The position numbers and the translations under genes are program-made. A DNA stretch of 64,000 nt from Forficula auricularia (lineage: Eukaryota > Arthropoda > Insecta > Dermaptera > Forficulidae), in contig JALMQS010000070.1 of NCBI GenBank assembly GCA_024734495.1, positions 11,566,572-11,630,571 on the forward strand. The letters are read 5' to 3'. Each line of letters opens with the position of its first letter. Position 1 is the stretch's first letter. Under the pieces are notes generated by a model, which worked only from the letters and a program-made list of their open reading frames with translations, searched no databases and was not told the DNA's origin. Below, in pieces: positions 10,560 through 19,439 of this stretch.

Positions 10560-11200
10560 ATCAAACAGGTGTGTTTTGCATAATTCACCGAAACTGAAAA
10601 CAGTGTAGCTATTCTTGAAATCGTTTCACTTTTTCCTTCAATTTTTTATTTAAATCACTCATAATTAATTATAGTTATTTATTGATTAATCAATTAATAG
10701 TTGTTATAATTATACGTGATTTAAATAAAAATTTACCTAGTAAACTTTTCATATTTTCTTTGTTAAATTAACCAACTGTGTCGCCTTCGGGACAATTTGT
10801 TAAAACATGTCTAATGAAGACGAAAACAAGCATCGGGTTTTTATTTTGACCGAGGTTGTTATCGTTTCAAGCAATTAACCTGACATTCAAAGGTACAAAG
10901 AAAAGGTACTAAAAGAATACAACACAAAGGTGAAGGGAGGGTTATTTCGAAACCTGGTGAGATGATTAGTGAGTTTTCACTCATACCTGTTGTCATTTGT
11001 TTCTATCTGTTTAAACTATTTCCCTTACTGGTGGCCTTTTAGCCCTTTTCGGGGGATATTTAGCCTCATCTGAAAACACCTCGCTACAGTTAACATGCTT
11101 TGTCGATTAACACCTTTTTAACTTTCACGCTACAAATGGCACATAGACAGAGACGTTATCGTAATCAAAGTAAAATTCAATAATATCTTTATTATGTTTT
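10560..11200. other. AT-rich DNA without recognisable gene
   Basis: Nothing that I can assign on either strand. The 11,130-11,324 minus-strand ORF overlaps the next foldback and is not credible. Confidence 0.4.
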
Positions 11201-11204
11201 TTAT

Positions 11205-12030
11205 TTTAAAGGGTATGGTCAAGTATTGTAATCGTGTATGAAAAAAGTTTTTTTTTGCTTGTCTTTTCAAAATATCTCGAAAACGGTTGAAACTATTTTG
11301 ATAAAAAAAATTGAGCGAAAACATGGCGTTTTGGTCTACAAAAAAGCCCTAAAAAGTTAACATTGAAAAAATTATATTTTAAGAGATATTAATTATGTTG
11401 TCAAAGTACGTTACCAAATTTTTTCTAAGATCTAGCTCAAAAACAAGTGTGAATATGAAAACGAAATTTTACATGTAGATTCTTTATATTGAGATTAAGA
11501 GCTGATTATATTTTGGTTGAAATCGAACATAAAATTAAGGGGGAGGGGGCTCTTAAAAGATTAAAATTATAAAATTTTCAAACTAAAAAAAAAACAAGAA
11601 AAATAGAATTTACTATAAAAGGGACCTTTAATAAAAACGAGAGTCATTTTTTTGGGAGGCCATAATTGTGAGCTGTGGGTTCAAAAAATAGAACTTGAAG
11701 ACCCTTTGAGCGATTTGTACGAAATTTAGCATATACGCCCTATATGAACTTAAGAAAAAGACTCAATATATGAAATTGATAGTGGCCCAAAAGAAGGGGC
11801 GTTCAAAAATAATTTAAAATAATAAATTTTCCAAACAAAAATCGAAGAAAACTGACATTAGAGGATATTTATTTATAAGAATATTTCATGAATTGCAAAT
11901 GAGATCAAAATTCAGAGGAGGGAAGGGGTTCTTTCTCGTAAATGATTATAATTATTTTATTAAATATTAAATATAAGAGAGGTAGGCGTATGGTAAAGTC
12001 ATGAGGATGGCCACATCAGTTTATTTTTTG
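11205..12030 (+). mobile_element. GTCAAGTATTG-family foldback, single arm (copy 2)
   Basis: Begins AGGGTATGGTCAAGTATTGT and proceeds through AATATCTCGAAAACGGTTGA and GAGATTAAGAGCTGATTATA to GTATGGTAAAGTCATGAGGA...GGCCACATCAG. It includes an internal segment (about 11,590-11,940) that is also in the 36.3-kb copy but missing from the 5.1-kb copy. Non-coding. Confidence 0.75.
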
Positions 12031-12356
12031 ATAAAACAAACAAAAAAATATGGAAATTTTCAATTTGTCCACCAGCGACGGGCCGCACCTATACGACCTG
12101 TGGAGTGCTTGATTATGGTTTTTTATGGTCCAAACAGCTAATTATTGAATAACTAAGCATATTTTAAAAAACACTTTATCAATTCAAATTACCTATGAGT
12201 TTTAAAGATCCATTAAAAAAGGCCCTCCATGGTTCAACTTAACTTAATAATTTATGGTTGAATTATTATAGTGTACGTTGAAACTTTCGCTTTGCTTTCT
12301 AGAATTGATGTTAAAAACAGATTTATTTTTTCAAATGAGATTGAAATATCTTAGAG

Positions 12357-12541
12357 CAGTGTTCCTCAACCTTTTGTAGAGCGAGGAATCTAGAGAACTT
12401 ATATTTATTTCTGAGGAACCTTCTAGTACTAAAATATGAGATATTTAATTTTTCGTCAAAATATCAACATCATGCTACTTTTATAGCTTCCAAATATACA
12501 ACATAACGCCGCCGATGACGGACCCGGGTTGAGAATCACTG
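12357..12541. mobile_element. hAT MITE with intact 8-bp target duplication
   Basis: A 185-bp element with termini CAGTGTTCCTCAACC and GGGTTGAGAATCACTG, the classic hAT-type end sequence. It is flanked by a perfect 8-bp duplication TCTTAGAG (12,349-12,356 and 12,542-12,549), as hAT integration produces. Non-coding. A fragment of a related end (CCAGTACTTCTCAACCC) lies at about 63,361. Confidence 0.9.
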
Positions 12542-12549
12542 TCTTAGAG

Positions 12550-13688
12550 CATTCTATATGAATTAAATGACGAAAGTTCGAAACATCGGCTTCAGATCTA
12601 TTTTTGATTCGCACCCTAATATGATTCTAATATAATAATCTAATTTGATTAAAATTTTAATACAATTTTTCGTTTTGGGAGAAATACTTATTTATATTAC
12701 GAGCTTCAATACGTTCGGACATACTGACTGAAGTCCGGTTTTAATTTTGAACACAATTCTAAAAAATAAAATATCTTTAATTTATATATTTTCTAAAAAG
12801 GTTAAATAAAACTGCGGTCTACAGGCGTATTGTAAAATATTTAGCCTTCCCCGACGTTTCGAATCTTCAAACGTATGCTTCTTTTATTTTCATCTCCCCA
12901 AGCATAGCTTAAATTACTTGAAAAATGTCTGGAACGTGGAGAAAAGTAATTTTCAAACATGACTATTTTCTGTCTTTTCTTTCTGAGTGTCTGCCTGTTT
13001 GGGTGGATTCAGATACCCACAGTAACTTAGATCAAAAAATAGTAGAAGCCATAATGTTTGAATTTCCAAAGTGAAATAGTTATTAGATTTTGGGTTTTCT
13101 ATCTGAAGAACTTCAAATAAACATGTACTTACGGTTCTTCAATTTTAGCAAAAATCTCAAGGTACTTGTTCTAGCCTCTAGATAGCTCAAGTTTCAAATT
13201 CCAAAGCTCTGCAACTTTACCATATACGAGATATGAACGATTAAAATATTTATTTTGCGACACCCCTAATTTACTTCCCCTTCCTTTATTTAAATCGGAT
13301 TTGAAATCATACACGACTAACAACTTATGACACTTGATATGTACACCAATTAAAAAAAAATCGTTACTGCCGTTTTTGAGAAAATCTCAGAAAACGAAAA
13401 ATCTTTAATGTAAATGTCCAATTCCGTGTTCCGATTTCAATTGACTGATTTATTGTGCCACGCAGAGGGGGCAGCCCTTTACAAAAAGAAAACAGATTTT
13501 TTTTTACATATCAGAGTACAACTTCTCATCAGCCGTCCAAACAATAATGCCAGATGTTGTGGCTATTTATGATTAAAATACATATACAGGCGACTATGAC
13601 ACAAATCTAGAACCGAGGCCAGAGTGTTGGGAGCGCAAAAAGCGCCCCACAACTGTGCAAAGCTATCAACAAAGAAATAAATAAATAT
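12550..13688. other. AT-rich DNA with dispersed-repeat fragment
   Basis: About 12,890-13,060 is a copy of the repeat also seen at 8.8-8.95 kb (GTCTGGAACGTGGAGAAAAG, then GGATTCAGATACCCAC). A GC-rich hairpin (GTTGGGAGCGC / GCGCCCCACAAC, 13,627-13,654) sits just beyond the R2-like element's 3' side. No gene is seen. Confidence 0.45.
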
Positions 13689-13944
13689 TACTATCAAAAA
13701 AAACAAAACAAAAAATATCTATAAATAAAATTTAACATTAAATGCTAAGAAATCATTAAAATTATTTTAAAATGGACTGGCCACTGCAGAAAGGTCATTT
13801 GTCGAAGATGGCCAGCCCAGCAATGCACATAAATCTAAAGTTATATTTGTATTCAATTAAGGCCGGGCCCCGTCCTGAAAGTCCGCCTCATAAAACTCGA
13901 AAAGTTAAAAAGGGAACCTAGCATCGCCCTGAGTGTCATTTTGT

Positions 13945-14382
13945 TTAATGTAGTTTTGGGGACACCCAGGGCGCGCAGGTCCCTGAAGGACCGGGGACAC
14001 CACACCCCTTCCACGATATTGTCGCCGCCAAAACGGTAACAGCACCGGCGGCGACTCCGAACCTCTCCGCGATATTCCCGACCAGACTGGAGTTGCAGCT
14101 ATAATAATTAATTTTGTTCTTGTTAGCAACCTCCAGTCCGGCGAGCGCGGAGACCACCTGGACATCAATGACCGTCACCCGATCTTCCGGCCCTGCCATC
14201 ACGATGTCTGGCTTACGATTTCCGGCGGCGCTGGAGTATAAATACTCCAGCTCCACCCTACGAGATCTTTTTTTAAATCGTCCGCCAGACATCGGACAAC
14301 GGCGTCGTGCCTTTTGATCCTCCCGTCGTGTGTCCGCCCACAGCCCTGGATAATATGGGCCGTCGTCTCCGTTTTGGGGCAC
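13945..14382 (-). CDS. R2-like ORF, restriction-like endonuclease domain
   Basis: C-terminal PD-(D/E)XK-type nuclease that nicks the target before reverse transcription. RKPDIVMAGPEDRVTVIDVQ (residues 56-75 of this ORF) holds the catalytic KPD and the second Asp. The nearby basic NKNK fits the family's lysine. Only about residues 37-145 belong to the protein; the beginning is an out-of-frame reading of the CCHC region. The ORF ends at TAA, 13,945-13,947, giving the natural C-terminus. Restoring one base at each of four homopolymers would join this to the zinc-finger ORF as about 1,137 residues, close to the length of known R2 proteins. Confidence 0.85.
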   Translation of the reverse strand: MPQNGDDGPYYPGLWADTRREDQKARRRCPMSGGRFKKRSRRVELEYLYSSAAGNRKPDIVMAGPEDRVTVIDVQVVSALAGLEVANKNKINYYSCNSSLVGNIAERFGVAAGAVTVLAATISWKGCGVPGPSGTCAPWVSPKLH

Positions 14383-16165
14383 CCGGCCCTACACCCCGGG
14401 ACACCCCCTCCCGCCTACCGCGACTTGTGCGGACAGCAGAAGGGAGAGAGCCGGATCGGAGGCGGCAGAGGTCCTTAAACGTGCCGTTGCTCAGCAGACC
14501 AGGGTAGTTCACCCAGGAGTACGACGGGGTAGCCCTCGCACAAAGTCCCAAGTCCTTACCGTCAACACTGTCATACAACCGGCGGGCCCAGTATTCCCCG
14601 GCTCCCTCCACGCCGCCAAATTTTCGGAGGGCATCGGTGGCCCAATTAATCCTTCTGATTACATGATACGTCTCAGATGCAGCTCTCGCTGCATCAAAGC
14701 TCGAAGATGACATTCGGCTTATACGAGCATGTGTCAGAAGTGGCACGTGCCAACTAAAGGAAGGAACCCCCAAACCCCCGTCCCTTATCCTGGCGTGGAA
14801 GAAACCCTCTGGAGTGTCGCGAGGCAAGTTAATGGTTTTTCTAATGAATGCCCGCACCCGGCGATCGATGGTGATGAGGTCGCCCACCGTAACGCCGCCT
14901 AACACCAGGGGATGGATACCTGTGGGAAGAACATGAAGTCTCAAGATCTCCATCTTTTGCGAGGCCTTCAGGGGAGCGGCCCCCACCCTCTCCAACATCT
15001 CCGCTAGCGGCCACTCCGAGGATACTAGTCCCGAGGTGCCCACACGGACTCCAAGGTAGGAAAAGGACCGACCAACGGCTAACGCCGTGATCGGCCCACC
15101 CTCCACCCTGAAGTCATAGTCTGTGCACACCCGGATCTTTCTCTCCTTACCGGAGGGAACCAGCGAGAGAGTCACAGACTTGGCCGCATTAACCTTCATC
15201 CCGAACATGGCGGCGCCGACCTCAAAGTCGCGTATCCGAACCCTAAGGCCCACGGCCGTCGATGCCACAAGGACAACGTCGTCCGCAAAAGCCAAAGAGC
15301 CAACACGTACGCCTCGTAAGTCGTAACCGACATGAGGGGACAATCGGTCTAAGATATATTTAGCAGCCAAGTTGAAGAGAAATGGCGACAATGGGTCCCC
15401 CTGCCTCACACCCCTCCCCAACCTGATCTTATTTGATCTTGAGCCCTCATGGACCAGCGTTGTTGTGCTGTCCGAGTATAGAGACCTGACCACGGGAACG
15501 AGCGCGGGGTCCAGCAGGTCATCCAGTATGTCCATTAGAGGTTGGTGCATTATAGTGTCAAATGCCTTTGAAATATCTAGGGATGCGACATGTAGCTGTT
15601 TCAGCTGACACCTCGCATCCCTTATGATAGCCCCCAGGACCTGGGTGTTCTCCGCACAACCATCGGTCTTAACAAACCCCCGCTGGTCTCCCCGAAGCTC
15701 AACAGTGCTCTCTATACGATGAAGGAGAACCCTGCTAAGCTGCCGAGCGACCACAGAGTTGACCGTGATTGGCCGATAATGCTGTGGCTGTGATGGCGAT
15801 GGGATCTTAGGGATCAACACGGTCCGCGCGCTGGACAGAATCCCTGGCACCCTACCCTCCAGGAGTATCGCGTTAAGCAGGGCGAGACGCTCCTTATCTC
15901 CTACGCCTCTCCAGGCCGCAGGAGACAGACCGTCTGGCCCGGCTGCCGATTTTTTAAACGAGGTGGTAGTAGTGAGCTCCTGGAGGAGAACAGGACTCGG
16001 GAGGACTCTTGGACGGTCGGAAACGGCGGAAAGGCATCCCCGGCAATCGCCCAGGATATTAGTCCAATAGGCGCTCGCCGCATCAAACCCCACGCCGCGA
16101 TCCGAACCGCCCTCAAGGACCTCCTTCACTGCTCTATTCTTATCACGATGCCAGAGAGACTGCAT
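14273..16165 (-). CDS. R2-like ORF, reverse transcriptase domain
   Basis: Catalyses target-primed cDNA synthesis. RT motifs are all present: SAAGPDGLSPAAW (about 73-85), HYRPITVNSV (129-138), motif A LDISKAFD (196-203), motif B RQGDPLSPFLFN (254-265), catalytic FADD (293-296) and the following GMKVNAAKS (322-330). The metal-binding aspartates of motifs A and C are intact. The RT thumb region continues to about residue 560. The annotated first Met is not the true start: the same frame is open upstream to AEYGR, and the protein continues from the linker segment. The last 45 or so residues (GVSRGVGPGAPK...) are out of frame, because a base is missing at 14,404-14,408 and the real continuation is the CCHC segment. 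Confidence 0.9.
   Translation of the reverse strand: MQSLWHRDKNRAVKEVLEGGSDRGVGFDAASAYWTNILGDCRGCLSAVSDRPRVLPSPVLLQELTTTTSFKKSAAGPDGLSPAAWRGVGDKERLALLNAILLEGRVPGILSSARTVLIPKIPSPSQPQHYRPITVNSVVARQLSRVLLHRIESTVELRGDQRGFVKTDGCAENTQVLGAIIRDARCQLKQLHVASLDISKAFDTIMHQPLMDILDDLLDPALVPVVRSLYSDSTTTLVHEGSRSNKIRLGRGVRQGDPLSPFLFNLAAKYILDRLSPHVGYDLRGVRVGSLAFADDVVLVASTAVGLRVRIRDFEVGAAMFGMKVNAAKSVTLSLVPSGKERKIRVCTDYDFRVEGGPITALAVGRSFSYLGVRVGTSGLVSSEWPLAEMLERVGAAPLKASQKMEILRLHVLPTGIHPLVLGGVTVGDLITIDRRVRAFIRKTINLPRDTPEGFFHARIRDGGLGVPSFSWHVPLLTHARISRMSSSSFDAARAASETYHVIRRINWATDALRKFGGVEGAGEYWARRLYDSVDGKDLGLCARATPSYSWVNYPGLLSNGTFKDLCRLRSGSLPSAVRTSRGRREGVSRGVGPGAPKRRRRPILSRAVGGHTTGGSKGTTPLSDVWRTI
14275..14403 (-). 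CDS. R2-like ORF, CCHC zinc-knuckle segment
   Basis: Third reading frame. It encodes C-R-A-G-C-P-K-T-E-T-T-A-H-I-I-Q-G-C, a CX3CX7HX4C knuckle, followed by GRTHDGRIKRHDAVVRCLAD. This matches the conserved C/H region between the RT and endonuclease of R2 proteins, including the RTHD and RHD positions. The segment connects to the RT frame at the G5 run (14,404-14,408) and to the endonuclease frame at the A7 run (14,268-14,274). It is too short to appear as an ORF with its own start codon. Confidence 0.8.
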
Positions 16166-16202
16166 CCTCCCATATTCAGCACGCTTCGCTGCGCGCCTCC
16201 CC

Positions 16203-16366
16203 TCCGATCATTTGGGGGAGGCCAGGTGGAATTGCCTCCCCTCACACGCCTCCCAGCCCCAGCAACCGCAAGACCCGCTCCACGAGCCCGAAGCCATGCA
16301 TCCAACAGTCCCTCCCACGGCCTACCCTCGAGTACGTTAACAACAATACCCCTCATGACAGTATCG
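16203..16366 (-). CDS. R2-like ORF, linker between Myb region and RT
   Basis: This fragment in a second frame continues from the zinc-finger ORF (GDTVMRGIVVNVLEGRPWEG...) to PPNDRR. The frame must change again at the four-base C run 16,199-16,202 (GGGG on the coding strand) to enter RRAAKRAEYGRMQSLWHRDK, which matches the basic 'RRAEYxxxQ' region that precedes the RT in R2 proteins. On its own this open segment is only about 55 codons. Its assignment rests on collinearity with the flanking domains. Confidence 0.7.
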
Positions 16367-17354
16367 CCCCCGGGGAGTCGCGATAAGCCCTAAGGGCGGC
16401 AACGAGAGGAGGATCGACATCTACGCCGACGGCCATCAATGGTTCAGTGGATAGTTCATCATTTGCTGGGAAGGGGGTAACCACACTAACACTAGGCAGA
16501 TCTTCGGCCAGGTGACCATCACTAGCACCACTACACACGACACTGACATCCGACTCTTCAGCCCGATGGCCAGCAGAAGGTGCAGCAGGATCCGGCACAC
16601 CACATTCCCATGCGGCTCGTCCTTCATTGTCTCGTTCGGTAGGTATTGCGGGCCGACCCTCCCCCCCACAGGGTACATGCCCGCCGTCACAATCGGTGAT
16701 GGGGACTGACTCCTCAGCTCCCTCAACGGTGTCACCCATAAGGCACCCCTCGTGTCCGCCAAGATGGTCTGGCTCTTCCCCGAGAGGTGGCACGGTGGCA
16801 ACGCCTGATGTCTCCTCGGTGGTGTCATCCTCGTAGCACCCCTCGTGGCCGCCAAGATGGTGTGGCTCTTCCCCGAGGGATGGTGTGATGGCATCGCTTC
16901 CGACCAGGTTGGCAGGGCTCCCACCGGCAGCTGACAGTTGTTCGGCCAGCTGACTGATGGAAACATTTAACAACCCTGACGGTCCGGCCTCATCAATCGG
17001 TGTCAGTCTTGATTGTGGCGGAGGCCCGGAAGAGGAGGATGCGCGTTGTTCGGCCAGAAGAGCCCTATAGGCTAGAGACCTCCTCTTCCCTCTAATACTC
17101 TCTAAGGTGCGACCCCATTCGGTCCACCTTTCGCGTAGCCAGTCGTTTATACGCCACTGGATCCCCGCCGGGGCCGAAAGCTCCAATTGGACGAGAAGGT
17201 TAACCTCCTCATCTGACCAGGGAATCCTTATATTTGGTATTGGGACAGCAGCATTCCAGTGTTCTTGGTGTTGTTGACGTATGTGCTGCCCCAGGCCCCT
17301 AATGTTTCTAAAGGCTCTGTCACAATGTGGGCACACTGATGGCAGATCCGCCAT
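16353..17354 (-). CDS. R2-like ORF, N-terminal part: zinc finger and Myb domain
   Basis: Encodes the DNA-binding N-terminus. C8, C11, H24 and H29 form a single CX2CX12HX4H zinc finger. A Myb-like stretch follows at about residues 44-100 (PWSDEEVNLLVQLE...). One finger rather than three resembles the R2-D type. Residues after about 110 are acidic and low in complexity, and include a tandem 31-residue repeat (LGEEPHHLGGHEGC / LGEEPDHLGGHEGC, DNA period 93 bp at 16,743 and 16,836). The start is the first ATG after an in-frame TAA (CTC TAA ATC CCA ATT ATG). The reading frame is lost at 16,367-16,375 (CCCC/GGGGG run), where one missing base sends it to a stop after GAILS; the adjoining frame continues the protein. 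Confidence 0.85.
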   Translation of the reverse strand: MADLPSVCPHCDRAFRNIRGLGQHIRQQHQEHWNAAVPIPNIRIPWSDEEVNLLVQLELSAPAGIQWRINDWLRERWTEWGRTLESIRGKRRSLAYRALLAEQRASSSSGPPPQSRLTPIDEAGPSGLLNVSISQLAEQLSAAGGSPANLVGSDAITPSLGEEPHHLGGHEGCYEDDTTEETSGVATVPPLGEEPDHLGGHEGCLMGDTVEGAEESVPITDCDGGHVPCGGEGRPAIPTERDNEGRAAWECGVPDPAAPSAGHRAEESDVSVVCSGASDGHLAEDLPSVSVVTPFPANDELSTEPLMAVGVDVDPPLVAALRAYRDSPGAILS

Positions 17355-17686
17355 AATTGGGATTTAGAGAAAATGCCCCTCTACTCTACGTCCAAATGGG
17401 CCGTAGAGTCAAAATAAATTGAATTAAAGGAGGGGACTTCAAGGTCATAAAACCTCGCCAGGGCCCTTTTCTTGTGCACCAGGCAAGGGATGGCTTGCAG
17501 CGTTAGAGCCCACCTAACGCTGCCAGATGCAACCAAAATAAAAGCTTCAGGTGTGTAAGTAAAATTGCACCTCACAGCTTACCAGGACCCACTATACAAA
17601 AAATAAAATAAAATAGATAGTATAGGAAAAGGGGGCGAAGCACACATGCGCCTCCCCTGTGAGCATTATAATATCCCCCCCCCAAA
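17355..17686 (-). other. Probable 5' leader of the R2-like element
   Basis: Precedes the first ATG (17,354), with an in-frame TAA four codons upstream of it. It contains a GC-rich hairpin near its outer end (GGGGAGGCG / CGCCCCC, about 17,630-17,660) and an inverted pair CTATAC / GTATAG. In R2 elements the 5' end folds into an HDV-like self-cleaving ribozyme. I could not build a full double pseudoknot here, so none is claimed. Confidence 0.45.
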
Positions 17687-17689
17687 TAA

Positions 17690-18285
17690 ATAAATAAATA
17701 AACATAGTCTCATGTCATCAGATAAAATATGCAAATGTTAGGCAGGAAGAGGGTTCGAATCCGTGTAATGAGGACAGCCCACGCCTGCCCCACTTGCAAT
17801 CAATAATATTAAAACGAAAAATAAAATTGTTGGGGAGACCAGGGAAATGCGTCAATGCCCTATGATGTGGGCGACGCATGCCCAAACCCCTCCACAAAAA
17901 TTACAACTAAATAACAATAATTAAAATTTGAGACGAAAATGACTAGAATAACAAACGGGGATAAAATAATTATAAATAAATACGTTATAAAATTAAAACA
18001 AGCCAACAATGACTTAAATGACGTGAAATCATTAACAATCAGCACCTCAATAATAATAAGGTTGGCTGACAATAAATAAATATATACATAACGATTCGGG
18101 TGAATTATTAAAAGCAATAGCCGCTCGAGTTATATTAACTCTGGTTTCCATGGTAACCGAGGATGCGCTAACGAAGGATTGCTATATTCACTTCTACTTT
18201 ATATCGAGTTTCGAATTTCGTAGCTCTCTGAGACTTACAGTTGCGAAACTCAGGGGATACATCCTAATTTAACTAGAAAAAAACT
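17690..18285. other. Flanking DNA, (AAAT)n and B-box-like fragment
   Basis: Begins with AAATAAATAAATAAATAAAC. A short GAGGGTTCGAATCCGTG (about 17,747-17,763) looks like a tRNA-type B-box, but no A-box or acceptor stem accompanies it. The remainder is AT-rich with no gene; the minus-strand ORF 17,860-18,117 is not credible. Confidence 0.4.
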
Positions 18286-18289
18286 GAAT

Positions 18290-18790
18290 ATATTTTTGAA
18301 AAGAAAAAGAAAGAAATTTTTTTTAATGTGTTTTAAACATTAACTATATCAGACAAAAAAAAAAGGGGGGGGGGGGGTCAAAAATGAAAATTTCTTATCC
18401 CTCTCGACCAAACTCAACCAAATTTTGCTAAACATATTCTGTGGACCCCTCAGAAGGCTAGAAATGCAAAAACTTACCACCCAAAATGGGGGAGTGGAGG
18501 TTCATAAATGAAAATTTTGTATACCTACATAGTTTGGTTGAAACCCATTTTGGCGGTAAGTTTTTGCATTTCTAGCGCTTCTGGGGGGTCCACTAGGGAT
18601 ATGTATACAAAATTTGGTTGAGTTTGGTCGAAAGGGATAGAATTTTGCATTTTTGACCCCCCCCCCCCCCCCCCCCCCCCCTTTTTTTTTTGTCTGATAT
18701 AATGTTTAAAATACATTTAAAAAAATATTTTGTGTTCTTTTTAAAAATATATTCAGTTTTTTTCTAGTTAAATTTTTTCAGTTTTTATAC
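18290..18790. mobile_element. Palindrome with poly-G / poly-C inner arms
   Basis: Inverted arms extend from AACTAGAAAAAAACTGAATA inward through ATATCAGACAAAAAAAAA to a G-run (about 18,365-18,377) on the left and a C-run of about 24 (about 18,657-18,681) on the right, then GTCAAAAATG, GACCAAACTCAACCAAATTT and their complements. The inner part (CAACCAAATTTTG...GTGGACCCC) is shared with the GTCAAGTATTG foldback family. The inverted homopolymers would form a strong G:C stem. Non-coding. Confidence 0.75.
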
Positions 18791-19149
18791 ATCTTCAAAA
18801 TGTGGTAGATCTTTATGCCCCACACTGTATAAGTAGGTACATACGTACGCACCTTCGTACGACCAATGGATTTTTGGTCTCTGGGGACCACAATATCTAG
18901 TTTTTGTTCTATATCCGGTTTTAAACTATTAAGGGCATCGATTCTTTCCACCTAGAAGTCACAATTAACCTTTTTCTCCTCGGAGATAGAAGCTCTCAAA
19001 GTGTCAAGATTCTGGAAGGCGATTACAAGACTTACACATTAAATTAAAGATCATGGACATGAATCTTCCTAAATCTTCTACATAGTATAGATAAGAGAAA
19101 GTTATTGACAATATATCGAAGGTACTCTATAAATTGATCGATTAATTAC

Positions 19150-19420
19150 TATGTTAAGAAATGTATGGTGGATGGGCTGATCGCAAGCAGAAGGTGCTCG
19201 CGTGCTCAGGCCATGGAAGAAGGGTCTCTCTCGTTGGCACCTGGAACCTGGAACAGGAGGGCAGCTGGCCTGGTCAGGTGTGCTCCGGGCTGCACAACAG
19301 CTGGCACCCACCGCCTGCAGCCTGGCCTTTTGATAACCGATTCCTTCCTTAGTCCAAAAAGACTCGGTCTCTTTCTTTTGTATTATTTGTCCTCGACATC
19401 CATCCATTCAGCGGGCAGAA
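19150..19420. other. Unassigned GC-rich island
   Basis: A compositionally distinct patch open in three frames (101 codons on minus, 63 and 89 on plus). Translations show no recognisable domain. It could be an untranslated exon, a MITE or a captured fragment. There are no inverted termini or poly-A tail that would decide. Confidence 0.3.
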
Positions 19421-19439
19421 CAACAAACACATAACTTAA

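Larger units (their letters stand above)
13689..17686 (-). mobile_element. R2-clade non-LTR retrotransposon, whole element
   Basis: A 4-kb GC-rich island in AT-rich surroundings. In transcription order it has a 5' leader (about 17,686-17,355), one ORF broken by four frameshifts (17,354-13,945), and a 3' untranslated region ending by about 13,689. Domain order (CCHH zinc finger, Myb, RT, CCHC, restriction-like endonuclease) is diagnostic of the R2 group. R2 elements copy themselves by target-primed reverse transcription, usually at one site in 28S rDNA. I see no 28S sequence at either side. Instead an (AAAT)n-type simple repeat occurs at both edges (about 17,685-17,702 and 13,676-13,690). Both end coordinates are estimates based on those repeats. 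Confidence 0.8.

Noticed and set aside
14307..16393. Several plus-strand ORFs across the R2-like element
   Set aside because: Antisense shadows of the GC-rich minus-strand coding sequence.
17600..17686. HDV-like ribozyme at the 5' end of the R2-like element
   Set aside because: A GC hairpin and a possible second stem exist, but I could not establish the double pseudoknot or catalytic cytosine.
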